From assembly GCA_025331445.1 (NCBI GenBank), contig JAIWNE010000008.1:196001-260000 (forward strand): 64,000 bases of DNA, written 5' to 3'. The notes under the pieces were generated by a model. It saw nothing but the letters and a program-made list of their open reading frames with translations. It did not search any database and had not been told where the DNA came from. Position 1 is the stretch's first letter. Each line of letters opens with the position of its first letter. Positions 34,339 to 45,593 of the stretch are shown piece by piece. A program made the position numbers and the translations under genes. Source of the DNA: Blakeslea trispora. Taxonomy: Eukaryota > Mucoromycota > Mucoromycetes > Mucorales > Choanephoraceae.

Positions 34339-35121
34339 TTACCAAGGAATTTCTTTTCCTCTGAAATCCAAAAATTTACCATTGTCTTCAAGTTTCAAAT
34401 TTTCCAAAACCTGAAGCTGTGCTTTGACAGAACGCTCGGGTGACATGGTTGCATTAATACCACCAAAATCAGTTTTGACCCAACCTGGATGAGAAGCATA
34501 AACGATGAAATCTTCTGATGCCAGTTGACTTGCTGTCAATCGTGTGAGCATGTTGAGAGCTGCCTTTGAAACACTGAAGGCAACTGCGCTTTTGATCTTA
34601 TTGTCTGGGCCTCTAGATTGAATGGAGGCTAGAACAGTAGACATGTTCATAATCTTGCGAGTTTCTCCTTGGCGAAGTAGAGGTAAAAATGCGTTTGTGA
34701 CATTAGCTGCGCCTAGTGTGTTTGTTCTGAATTTGTTCAAGAAATCCTCTTCGGGACTAAAGGTGTTCAAGACATGATGTTATTACTTGGAAAAGAAAGA
34801 CGGTCTCTGTACTTACGTTTCAAAGACAGTTCTTGATCCATGGCCACCAATACCAGCATTATTGATCAGAACATCAATACCCTCTGGAGCATCTTTTGAT
34901 ACTTGAAAGACAGCTTCTTCAATTGACTTGCTATCTGTTACATCTAATGGTACTCCAAATACACTGTCGTCGTTGATAAGAGACTTTAATGCTTCTGATT
35001 GCTCAGGTTGACGAGCGCTTGCAAAAACTTTGTGGCCACTGCCAGCTAATTGTCTTACAAACTCAAGGCCAATGCCACGAGATGAACCAGTAATAAGGTA
35101 GGTCAATGCTTTACCAGACAT
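34339..35121 (-). CDS. Short-chain dehydrogenase with Phe at the catalytic Tyr position
   Basis: NAD(P)-binding Rossmann protein of 240 residues from exons 35121-34817 and 34756-34339. Seen: cofactor loop TGSSRGIGLEFVRQL, basic SARQPEQS after beta-2 suggesting NADP, LDVTDSKSIEE, NNAGIGGHG, MNMSTVLASI, and PGWVKTDFGG, the pattern of the sniffer/C-factor-like group. The usual Y-x-x-x-K catalytic pair reads F-S-V-S-K (TTC codon), so the proton-donor Tyr is missing while Lys is kept. Either activity is altered or it is a binding protein. The rest of the fold looks intact, arguing against simple decay. Confidence 0.88.
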
Positions 35122-35400
35122 AATAACAAATCAATTAAAGATAAAACAAGAAAAAGAAATTATAAAACCATTCGCGTATCTTTTTCTCTCTTTTTATATG
35201 GTAAAGAAAGGGAATTTTTTTTAGTAGGTTATTTCTCAGCGAGACACATCGCGTCATGCATAATCAGCGATTTCATCGGAAATAGCTTCGATCGATATTA
35301 TACATTTACCAAACTCAAGCTATATCGTGATTATATCGCAGATATATGATAAGTCAATGATTTAATATATAGGATTGGTATAGTCCAAAAGCTGTACAGC

Positions 35401-36464
35401 TTAACCGAGTGTACACTTTTGGTTCGCTTTATCAAAGACAGTTTGAACCAAGTAATAATTGTTATCCAATTCTAAATTATAGCTTCCACTGGATGGAGAG
35501 GTTGTGTAGTTGCCAAATCGATTTGCACTTGAGTCTGCACAAAAGTCGCCAAGTTCAATAGTAAGATTGTCAGCTTGAATTTCCCAAGCATTATTTCTAG
35601 GATCTGTCAAGACATCTTGAATTTCATGAGAAAGAATGTTGATGGCTGCATCAATGGCTGGTGAATTGTTGGGTGATTGAGATTTGTTGATATCAGGAAT
35701 ACATCTACATTGTGTAACTTATTTAGCAAAGACAAAACAATGCAAAGCGCCAACTTACCTATCAGGACAAAGACCAGGATAACCAATAAAGAGGTATTGG
35801 AATTGATCGCTGTAACTATTGTATCCACAATTGGCTGAACAGAATTCTGAGTCCTTGACATCAGGACCACCCATGATAATATAGACACCTTCACTGTCAA
35901 GGTGATTGATAGGTGAGAGGTAACCTGAGTTGACAGCATCTAATACGATTTGTTTGTGTACTGAATTCGTTAAGTTTAGCGAATGACTACCAGCATCATT
36001 GACAGCTGCTGCTAAATGAAGTGGGCCTGTTACTGATTTGCCGTTACTGTCAGTGTATTGGTTAACTATAAATAGCCCATATTAATAGCTTTTCCTTTTT
36101 TGAGTCTTTTTCACACATTTTTTACATGTCTTAAACCAAGGCGAAAGAGAAATCTTATCAACAAACTTCATAAATGTTTGTTGCTCTTGTTGAAGCTGAG
36201 GTGACGACCAGTTACCATAGAAAATAATATAAACTATACATTTAAGAGACAGATAAGGGAGCTGTGCTTTTTAATGTGGTAATTAATGTAATATTTACCA
36301 TTGACTTTGTCATGAAGGATATTGCCGCCCTGGTTTTTGAAGCTGCTACCGTATTGCGAGATAGTATCGTGGGCACTGTTATTTGAGCTTGTGACAATCT
36401 GTTGTGCTGAGGAAGCTGCAAGTAATGTAGAGAATAAGCAGGCAAAGAAAGTTCGAAATCTCAT
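35401..36464 (-). CDS. Secreted EXORDIUM-like (phosphate-induced protein 1) family protein
   Basis: Exons 36464-36299, 36233-36126, 36065-35759 and 35704-35401 give 294 residues. Signal peptide MRFRTFFACLFSTLLAASSA. Then ILHDKVNVYIIFYGNWS near residue 50, SPWFKT, LHLAAAVNDAGSHS, GVYIIMGGPDV, EFCSANCGYN, YLFIGYPGLCPDRC and INILSHEIQDVLTDP with AWEI. These match the plant EXORDIUM/phi-1 family, which acts in the apoplast; fungal members are secreted with unknown role. The H-E-I-Q-D part recalls a metallopeptidase helix but lacks the full HExxH. Confidence 0.85.
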
Positions 36465-37814
36465 TCTAGTCGAGTTTGTTACAAAGAAAAAAGAAGAAGG
36501 GGAGAAAAAAAATTAAGACTAAAGGAAATAAGTATCCAAATATGGTGTAAACATACACTATTTCCTGTTACACCAGTAATTCATGAGCTTATATTCGGGG
36601 ACCAAATCTGTGTCAAACTCATTGTGTAGAAAGAGTTACTCCAAATTAAATATACAAATTCTAATGGTTTAAATTGAATCAAAGTTTTGGCTCAAATGAA
36701 CTCTGCCACTTTATTCATACATTAACAAGATCATATTGTAATTAAGCTTGTCTAGGTTTCCCGCAAAGAGGAAAAGAGTGCAAGTTTTGCTGTAAGCAGT
36801 GTTTTTCTGGCTTAGCTTCTTGGGTCGTATCAGAGGAGTATAGAAAGCCGAATTTACTTGATTGGCACTTGCCATAGACTGAAATGAGAAAGAAAAAGAA
36901 TCAAATGGTTAGATGCTTTTTTTTCTTTTTCTTTGAGGAGAATAGATTGGTTAGTTTTAATCAAATTCAAAAGACTCTATGCTAATGCGTATTTTCTTTT
37001 TTTTTGGAAAAAAAAAGTTTTTGAAAACGGCTGTTTCAAGTCGTTAAAGTAGAAGTATTGTTTTCATTTGTTTTTTGAACAAATCCTTTTTGCACAATAG
37101 CGTTGGTTTCAAAGAAGCTGACTTGCTGCTTATTTCTTCTTCTTTTTTTTTTTTATTCATTGTTCCTCCTTATTTATTTAAAAAAGAAATGAGTCTGCAA
37201 GCTTTGTATTAAATACATACGCATGAGTCAGTCTGATATATAGGGAAACTTTATATAACTTACAAAAAGTACTTGATGTTTATTGTTAAATAAATAAAGA
37301 AGTTGTTGCTAAAAATATTTTGCACCATAAAACTAATAATGAACATGGCTGTCAGGGGGAAACCTCTTCTTCAAAAGATAACCATTGTAACAAAATGGCC
37401 CTAGTCTTTTAAGAAATACTAAAACAAAGGATTCATGCTAAAACCGACTAATTTTTTCTTTTATTTTCTTTAGGAGTATGTTACATAGGATGGACTTGCC
37501 AAAAATTAGAGTCTGAAAGTACGAAAGAAAATTACACAAAAAAACATAAAGTATATACATGGTCAACAAGGAGTTATAGCTGCTGAAGCATACAAACGAG
37601 GAGCTGTGAATTGGTTGATAGACCTTCTATTGTAGACTTGCAGACAGAGTTATAAACCATCTGCCCTCCTTAAGTTTATAAAAAAAAAGAGCCTTTTTTT
37701 AGATTCCCCTATTCTACCTATCTTTATTTTTCTGTCTCTCTTCTTCTTTGTTTTATAATTCTTTCTTTTGGCTTTTTTATTCTTCTTCATCTTTCCCTAC
37801 ACTTTCCTTCACTC
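36465..37814. other. Intergenic stretch with one possible unresolved gene end
   Basis: Mostly poly-T/poly-A DNA. The only credible coding trace is the exon at 36878-36742, listed separately. Confidence 0.45.
36742..36878 (-). CDS. Possible terminal exon of an unresolved small gene
   Basis: A minus-strand open stretch begins right after a strong acceptor (TTTCTTTCTCATTTCAG) and reads YGKCQSSKFGFLYSS onward to LCGKPRQA and TAA, with AATAAA soon after the stop. It holds three Cys. I could not find a convincing upstream exon with a start; a TATA-like CTATATATC lies near 37240 on this strand. It may be the end of a small secreted protein gene or chance. Confidence 0.25.
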
Positions 37815-39492
37815 ATGGTTGCTCAACAAGCCCAGCCCCACTCTAACTGTCATAATGAACCAAATTCTGGAAAATCAAAACAAATGTCTCAAACAATGCG
37901 AAGCAAACGGAGATCAAAATCCACCTCTGGTTGCACTTCTAATGCACATCAATCTTATTCCACACGTCGACCATCCGCACCAGCAACAGTTGAGGCCCCT
38001 CGCTTATCAATTGCAAATAGATTTATGTCTGGAGATTACAGCAAGAACGAAACAGCCTCATCTGGATCTATATCCATTTCAACCTTGCACAATAAGCTTT
38101 CACCAGCAAGCTCCATCTTAAGTGCTGGATACACTGGAGAGCCGCTGGGAGACACCATACCTGGACGACTTACAATTGCAGAAGCATTCATGAAGTCATC
38201 ATCCACTCTTCCAAACACTACTGAATCGTGTTCTGCTTCAGTAGTGGACGATCGAACAAGATTAGGTAGAAAAGGTAAGCATTTACATATTCTGATTGCA
38301 TTCAAGAACACAATCTGATCTTCTGCATACCAAAAACAAAACAAAAACAAAAAAAAATACAAACGATTCAGAGTCACGAAACTCTCGAATGTCTGTATTT
38401 GATGATAACTTTCAACTCAATTTGGGTGCATCTAATGAGCAAGGAAGAAAAGGCAGTCGACCATGGGGAAGTCAAGATACTTTAGTTCAGATGGAGAAAA
38501 AAAAGCCGATTTATGCACAATATATAGAATCTGAAAAATATGCAACTTTAAACAAAGACTATTCAGAGGATGACAAGACAGCACATTCTGATTATGAAGA
38601 TAACAAGGAAAACATCCAAGACTACAATAAGTTTGAAAAATACTACCAGCATGGACCGACAGGTTGGGAGCCTACAGAAGATGAAAACACCGATTCTGAA
38701 ACAGAAGAAAAAGAGCAACAAACAGAAGAGCCTTCTTCTACCAAGACCATCAAGCAAGCACCCGAAATCGAAGAAAGCAGAGGCATTTGGATAGGGTGTT
38801 GCCTTATCAGTTGCGATAGAAGGCCTTCACCCAAGAAAAAGGAAGAAGATCTCGAGCAGCAAGATATAAAGCGTAGCAAATGTTGCGGTAGAAGAATATG
38901 GGTTTTCCTTTCATTTGTTTTAATTATTGTTTGCGCATTGGTTGCTTATTTTTTATGGCCTCGCACACCTCTCATTCGAATCGAAGGTGCTTCTCTTACT
39001 TCGCCAGTGAAGATTACCGAGACAAAGCAAAACACATGGTTTGGCGGCAGTATTCAGTTTGAAAGCGGATGGATGGTCAATGTGACAGTGGACAACAGAA
39101 AGAATCATATACCTACCCATCTGTCTCAAATACAAGTCTTGGCAAAAGATGCACTTACAGGACTTGTCATCGGCAAGGGAACACAAAACGATGGCTCGAA
39201 TGTTGAACAGATTGTTTTACCTCCTAACAGTATCTCAACTATCCAATTGCCTATTCGTATCGATTACCAGGCAAGGGACAATACAGACACTACATTTGGA
39301 GATCTGTTGAAATCCTGTTCACCCAAACAACCTTCTCCCTCAACTAATTCTACTACTAACCTAAATCAACGAGAAGCACTCGCACTGCATTTCTGGATTA
39401 CGCTTCATTTTTTCGGACTCGATTGGACAGGTTATAAACCAACAGTGATAGCTACTCCGGCAACTGGTGGATTTGCTTGTCCACAATCTTAA
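37815..39492 (+). CDS. LEA2-type single-pass membrane protein
   Basis: Exons 37815-38274 and 38372-39492 give 526 residues. The long cytoplasmic-type N-terminus is Ser/Thr, basic and then acidic. It is followed by Cys-rich clusters (IGCCLISC, KCCGRR) that could be palmitoylated, and one membrane helix (VFLSFVLIIVCALVAYFLWP, near residue 350). The outside part, about 160 residues, is a LEA14/WHy-like beta-sandwich (LIRIEGASLTSPVKIT, VNVTVDNRKNHIPTHLSQIQ), a fold found in plasma-membrane or vacuolar fungal proteins. An LTIAEAF motif near residue 120 also occurs in the ataxin-2 homologue of this window. Function unknown. Convergent with CotH-like gene 1. Confidence 0.75.
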
Positions 39493-39739
39493 AAAAAAAG
39501 AAGAAAAGTTTATGTAATCTCCTGTAAAATAAGTATTTATACATCATATAAAGAGACCCCCCTCTCTCTCCTCCCCTCTTATTTCATTTGTTTAAGCCCC
39601 CCTTGCTTGTCTACCTAATAGTATAGTTCAAATAGTACGAAGCCGCACGTTTTTCTTTCTTTTTTGTTTGATACATGTGATGCACAATGTCTTTTTATTA
39701 TTTTTATTTTATCAAATGAGCTGTTAAATAAGCTTTTTC

Positions 39740-41687
39740 TCAGGCCTTTAGAGGAAGGTCAATGATGGGGTCATAACGAGTTTTTCTCTTGTAGTTTTCA
39801 GACTTTGTCTTGATCCATTCTTTTACTCCATAAAGTGAGGCATGTCCTGTTGGACCTTCGACAGCTTTGTCAAAACTAATTTTTGAGTTCAATCGAATGA
39901 CATAATCAGCTGCAGTAGTAATACTAAAGGAAGATGGAAGACCAATGTTGTTATTTGATTGGTTATTGGAGTTATGATTGATGATGTTGCTTAGCACTGG
40001 TCCAATATATTCAGGTCCCTTTCCAACATGTGGCAAGCTCTTGTCCCATGCAACATCATCTCCTATAAGATCAACAACAGAATCGATCACTGGAAAAGCA
40101 ACGGAAGGGTTATACAGTTCGTTCATGATGCTATCAAGATGTTTTTCAAATAAGGCTCGATACTCGCGTACTTTAAGTAATGCTACAATCAATGGCCGAG
40201 TCTTGAATCCTTGAAAGCTAGTGTAGTCACCTACAGCCAGTTTCTTCATACTCACAGGACCACTGCCCATGGATAGATCAAAGTCCCACATGATCCATAC
40301 AAAGCGATTCTGCTGGGGGCACTTGTATATAAAGTAGTTGTTTGTGTTTTGCAGATAACCATCAAATAGACCAAAAGCAAATTCGCTTGCCATAGACACC
40401 AGGAATCCCTCTACATCCAACTGCTCCTCCCATTTGGGTATCGTAGCTGAGATGGCCTTATCATCCGCTGTCTTCTGGAATTGCTGTTGATCATGAATGA
40501 ATTGAATAAAGGAGCTCAAGTCGTTCAGGCCATTTGCTCCCATTTTGGACTCTTCTGACACAGAATATGCAGAAGATTCGTATGCAGAAGGTTGGCTTCC
40601 CTTATAAGACAGATCAGCTCGATTATTATGACTTCCTCCTTGGGCTTCATAAAGGATGCCTGTAGATGAATCACCAAACTCGTTTTCTAGCCAGGTTTTA
40701 TCATACTTTTCTAGCATGGAGTATAAACCAACAGGTCGATCATTGATAAAGACCCTAAATGCATAATTTTGTTATTTTAGAGAGAAGATCAGGCAGTAAT
40801 AACTTTTTTTTTTTACCTAACATAAGAAGCTCTTGTGGCAGGTTGGTTGGCTGCATTCAGCATTTCGGTTATAAGGAATTCACGCATATAACTAGGATCT
40901 GTTACTGTGGTGCGCAACTTGAGTTTTCTGTATCCACCCAGACCATTCTTGTCCTTTTTGTCCTTTTTGTTTAGTTTGAAGTTATATGAAAATTTTGTCA
41001 ATCTTCTAGACGATCTCCCCCCGATTTCAAATTTTGCGTCGCTAAACACTTGTACAGATTTTGTGCTACATTCAAGCTTTCCTTTTTAGACAAATTGTCA
41101 AAATGTCTCTGAATATTTTGCTTTTACCTTATAAAAGTAATGTTTGATTTAATTTGAATGTCTTGCAGATAATGTGTATGGATATTATCCACTTCTGATT
41201 GGTCAGCTTGAACGTAAATCGTTGGAATTTCGCCAACAGGATGTAAGTCTGAATTATCAGGCTGGCGATCAAACCGTCTAGGTATAGTATCAATTGATTT
41301 GAATGTCGAGAGATTCTTCACATTCCAATTACGGCCATAAAACTCATTTGGAGAAGAAGTACTGATTCCCGCACGCTTAAAATGCTCACACTCAATGATC
41401 TTGGCTGTCATTTTCTCTAGCTTACAATAAGAGTAAGGCGCGTTGGCAGGAGCCTTGCCCTGGAAGAGAATGTTACTTTGGCTTGAAGGCTTAAGGGCAT
41501 AGACAGTATCTTTAATGACAATGCCTGTATCTGTAGATGGAGAATTCAATATGACACTGTAGAGAATGTCTGCAGCTTGTGTAGCTTGTGTATCTATAGA
41601 ACACTTTGATTAGCCTCAAGTCTTATTTGTGTGCATCTCACTTTCTTTACATAAAAACCAGCAAATTATAGCTTCTTTCAAGAGCAT
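39740..41687 (-). CDS. CotH-family secreted protein kinase-like protein 1
   Basis: Exons 41687-41651, 41593-41128, 41065-40817 and 40754-39740 give 588 residues. A hydrophobic N-terminus (MLLKEAIICWFLYTQATQA) acts as signal peptide. Family landmarks: FEIGGRSSRRLTKFSYNFKL, LRTTVTDPSYMREFL, VFINDRPVGLYSMLEKYD, MWDFDLSMGSG with the D-x-D metal site, and a tail with SKISFDKAVEGPTGHASLYG. CotH proteins are atypical kinases first known from Bacillus spore coat; in Mucorales some are surface invasins. No hydrophobic C-terminal tail is present, so no GPI anchor is expected and the product is probably secreted. It differs widely from gene 2 in this window. Confidence 0.9.
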
Positions 41688-41732
41688 AATGATGGGATTA
41701 AAGATAAAGATGACAATGGCACAAAAGGGGAG

Positions 41733-41742
41733 TATTTATATA
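41733..41742 (-). promoter_or_regulatory. TATA box of CotH-like gene 1
   Basis: Minus-strand TATATAAATA 46 nt before the start codon; CotH-like gene 2 has one at almost the same distance. Confidence 0.6.
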
Positions 41743-41885
41743 CAAGGAGCATAAAAAAAATAAAAAATAAAACTCAATCGAGAAATGCATCGTACTAAGC
41801 TCAAACAGGAAAGTAAAATTGCTGTATTGTCGAACAAGAAAAAAAAAAGTAGATGCATGCATTCTATTCAAAGTCACGTGGCCAT

Positions 41886-42787
41886 TTATGAACCTGTGAG
41901 CTGCAATACCACCCAGTCTAGTCCTTCATAGAGGCTATGCTCAGAAACAGCAGATTAGAGAAAATGATTAAGGAGGAGACTAATTTCTTATCTTCTTACC
42001 CTTCTCCTGTCAGTGCTGAACAAGCCTAAGAAACTAAAATGTTATAACTCTACCCCATTATTTCCAATTCTCACACTGTACCTGAATATGCCACTGCCGA
42101 TCCTTCAACCTACTTAATCCCAATGTTTCTGAGATCTTGGCTGCACCTAAAGATCCCTTGACATCTTGTTTATTAGCAAACACAAGTAAGCTTGCGTTTT
42201 GCAGTTGCTGTTGTAAGTGGTCAGATGCGTTTCATATAAAAAACCTTACTTTCTTACATCGCTTTCCATCATTTGATGTAATTCTTGTTCAGCCAGATGA
42301 AGTCTGTTGGCATCTGTACTGTCAATGACCATAATAACTGCCTAAAGAATAAGAAAGCTACATGTTGGCTTTATACTGAACGGGTAACTATTTCTTTCTA
42401 CTTACCTTTGTATCTATATAATACGTTTTCCAAGTACTACGTAACGACTCTTGTCCACCAATGTCCTACTCATCAAGTCAACTATGCATATTTTGTGCCT
42501 TGAATATAAGGGGGGCTTATGAAAGTCATCTAACTTACCCACATGAGGAACTTTAGGTTTTTATATTCAACCTCTTCTACATTACTACCGATAGTGGGTG
42601 TTGTTGTGACCACTTGGTTCATAAGACTAGAGATGGTGAGACTACAAAGGTATCTAACCGACAATAACGCGACTTACAGCTTATAGAGAATAGTCGTTTT
42701 ACCGGCATTGTCTAAACCTACAATAATGATTTTTACTTGAGTTTTTGAGAAAAGCTTGTTCCATAAGCTGCTGAATAAAATGCCCAT
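41886..42787 (-). CDS. Arf-like small GTPase, Arl5 type
   Basis: Seven short exons: 42787-42678, 42626-42539, 42465-42406, 42341-42258, 42207-42082, 42025-42000, 41934-41886, giving 180 residues. Gly2 (MGILFSSLW) is a myristoylation site. G1 [10 protein letters not shown], switch with [12 protein letters not shown]3 [14 protein letters not shown]4 [10 protein letters not shown]5 CSALTGEGL. The SNVEEV switch and length fit Arl5, a trans-Golgi GTPase that recruits tethers such as GARP. The acceptor after CATCTCTAG was chosen because it keeps the family length. Very intron-dense for 543 coding bases. Confidence 0.88.
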
Positions 42788-42971
42788 TCTGGTATATAAA
42801 GCAAAAGCTTAAAGTCCCTTTGTGCCTTTAAGAGAGAGAAAAAACAGACATTTCAACCTCAGACTGTTGACACAGATAATTCAATAAATTCAACTTTATA
42901 CACCTAATGAAATTAAACATGGTTCCTATAGCTCTAGAATACCAAGTATAAATAATTAAATTTTATTTAGA

Positions 42972-45593
42972 TTACTCTTCCATATTGTACACGCTGTGCC
43001 AATAAGCAATGATTTCGTCTATTGCCTTTCGTTCCTTAGGGTCAACGCACAGCATCATATCTAATATTTTGGCAAACACATGGTTTTCTATAGTGCCTTG
43101 CATGGCTTTCTCAAGATGATGTTTCATGCCATCTGTCTTTAAGAGCTCTTTTAGTTGGTCTGCACTGTTAAAAAGAACAAGACCGCCAGTGACTATGGTG
43201 TAGATGACACAGCCAAGTGACCAAATGTCTGAGGATGTTGCAAGGAAAGCAGATGAACCATCGGCTTGGACAATCTCAGGTGCACTATAGGAGGTGGGTA
43301 TAGGTAGTGATGGACTCTGTTGGATAGACAAAGCATGGGCGTAACCAAAGTTGCCCAAGTGCCAGTCAGTTGCATTCATTTCATGATCAAAGTAGAAATG
43401 CTTGGGTTCAATAGCCAGATGAACAAAGTCTTGATGATGAACAGACTCTACACTCTTTAAGATGGCGTATACAGACCAAATCTTGTAATCTGCGCTATGA
43501 TGATCTATGAACGACCACACATTGTCTTCAAACAATAAATGATGTAATGAATGATCTGGCATGACGGGAGATGAAATCCAAAGGTATCGATAGCCGGAAT
43601 AAGGTGTAGGCGAGCCAAGAACAATAGCTCTTTCACTCCTGACAGTATAGGTTGTTTTTTCAGGCAAAGAAATACGCAGTGCTGCATAAACAGAACGAAT
43701 GAAAGTATGTGCATGTGTGTTTGAGAAGTAATGCACAGTGTGTTTGTTCCCATCATCCGACTGGAATGTTCGAGTGACATATCCATCCATAATACGACAG
43801 ACTTGTTCGTTCTCTGATGACATGTAGAGGCCATTGAAAAGATACAGAGGACCTTTGACATCGGGCTCTAGCTGAATTAGTTCTTGATCCGGTAGTTCAG
43901 CATAGTCAATGGCATCCTTTGTATAACATAGAGGTTGAATGTCGGGTCGAGCATCATCAAGTATGTCTTTCATGTCTTGTATGTCGACAGCTGAGCGACT
44001 ATAGCTGTCTTTGGATGTCATCTTATGAAGCTGCTGAAGATTGGAAGGTAAGAGTGTATCACCCTTATAGTCTTTACTGCCACAGTAAGCCCGTAACATT
44101 TCTCGTGTCTTTAACTTTCTTTGCTTCTTGGATCGACGTCTTTTGAGGCAGATCAACAAGATGACAATTAGCAACACAAAAGCGATGGAACCCAACACAA
44201 TTCCTACAATAGCGCCGGCTGAAAGTGCAGAAGTTGAAGCATCGTGGTTGACAGACTTCCCGGGAGAAGAAGCTCCATTCTGAGTTGAGAATGCAGTAGT
44301 ATGATTGTCGCCAACCGCAATGGAACCAAAATCAAATGGTAATGTATTGGAGGAGCTACTACTATCTGCGCGAGATTGCAAAAGCACCGCATTGGGTGGC
44401 GAATCGCTGTTGGGATTTGTGATCTTGAAAGATTGCAGGCTGTATGATGTATCTTGAAATGAAGTGTTTTCAGTCGTTGGTGTTACAGAACGTTTGCAAA
44501 ATCTTTGTAATCTCTTTGGATCTATAAAATAGTTTCAATCAATTTGTTAATTCAATAGGGTCGGTTTTTTTTAGTTTGTTAATAAAGGCATATCCGCATG
44601 ATAAATTACCTGGTCGAGGAGTAGCTTCCATCCTGGGTGCAGCTTCTATTGTTGAAGTACTTTTGGGCAATATAGAACTTGTTGACTGAGTAGCGTTTGC
44701 TGCCTGTGTGGGGTTCGTTATCTGTGTAGAGTTCTTTATCTGTGTGGGGTTCGTTATCTGTGTATTTTGACTACCAAAACTGATCTGACCATTTACTATA
44801 GGCATTGTGCTGTACTGTGTTAAAGATGTGTTGTGAGATACTACTTTAAGTTCGCCTGTATTAGGATAATAGAGTGGGATATAATTCATAGAGGAAGCTA
44901 TGAAAACTGGCCCTACTATACTGTATTGAGTTGTATTAAACAAATGTGTGGATAAGGTGGCATGGTGATGTTTTCCCTCGGCCAAGCGATACACGTCGAT
45001 GGAGTTATTTTGTAAAAGGTAAAGATGACTTGATGTGGCAGTCAACATGCCCAACTCTGATATACTCATATCTGTGGGGTTCTGTGTTGAATTGTTTATA
45101 TTAACAATACCAAAGGTCTTTTGTTGATTTGATAGTGTTGCGACATAGGCCAGTTGTGGTTGATTGGTGGCATCTTTGATATACTGAATCGAAAACAAGT
45201 CTGCGTTATTAAATGCCACGCTTGTTTCTTTAAGTGATGGCAGTTGATTAGCTGGCAGTTGATAAATTCGACTTGTATTATTTTTAGCATCTATAAATAA
45301 ATAAAAAAAGAAGGGTAATGAAAGACTTGAAATTAAGCTCAATCGCATTACATACTCTTGAAACTTAAATAGAATGAAGAGCTGTCATCTGCATAAGTAC
45401 AGAGTCCTTGAAAGTCAAGATCGCTGCTATTTTGAAGATTGTGTAGAATATCCAGAGGTGTTGATGATTGAATTGTTTGATTTTTCAAGTCGTACGAATT
45501 TAAATAGTAAGCATTGTTGTTACTTTTTTCGATATAGAAAAGACGATTTTCGTTTATGTTTTGTCCAAAACATGCTACGGTTGACAAGCTCAT
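42972..45593 (-). CDS. Transmembrane receptor-like pseudokinase
   Basis: Exons 45593-45356, 45290-44610 and 44521-42972 give 822 residues. The N-terminal ~370 residues look extracellular: many N-x-S/T sites, a possible beta-propeller-like pattern, and a repeat ITNPTQIKNSTQITNPTQ. One membrane helix follows (GAIVGIVLGSIAFVLLIVIL, about residue 420) with a basic stop-transfer KRRRSKKQRK. The C-terminal ~300 residues keep a kinase C-lobe shape: HQDFVHLAIEPKHFYF for the HRD loop, WHLGNFGYA for DFG, SAPEI for APE, SSDIWSLGCVIYTI. The catalytic Asp of HRD and the Asp of DFG are both replaced, and no glycine loop or VAIK Lys is evident, so it is a pseudokinase. The start lacks an obvious signal peptide; an upstream exon is possible. 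Confidence 0.8.
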
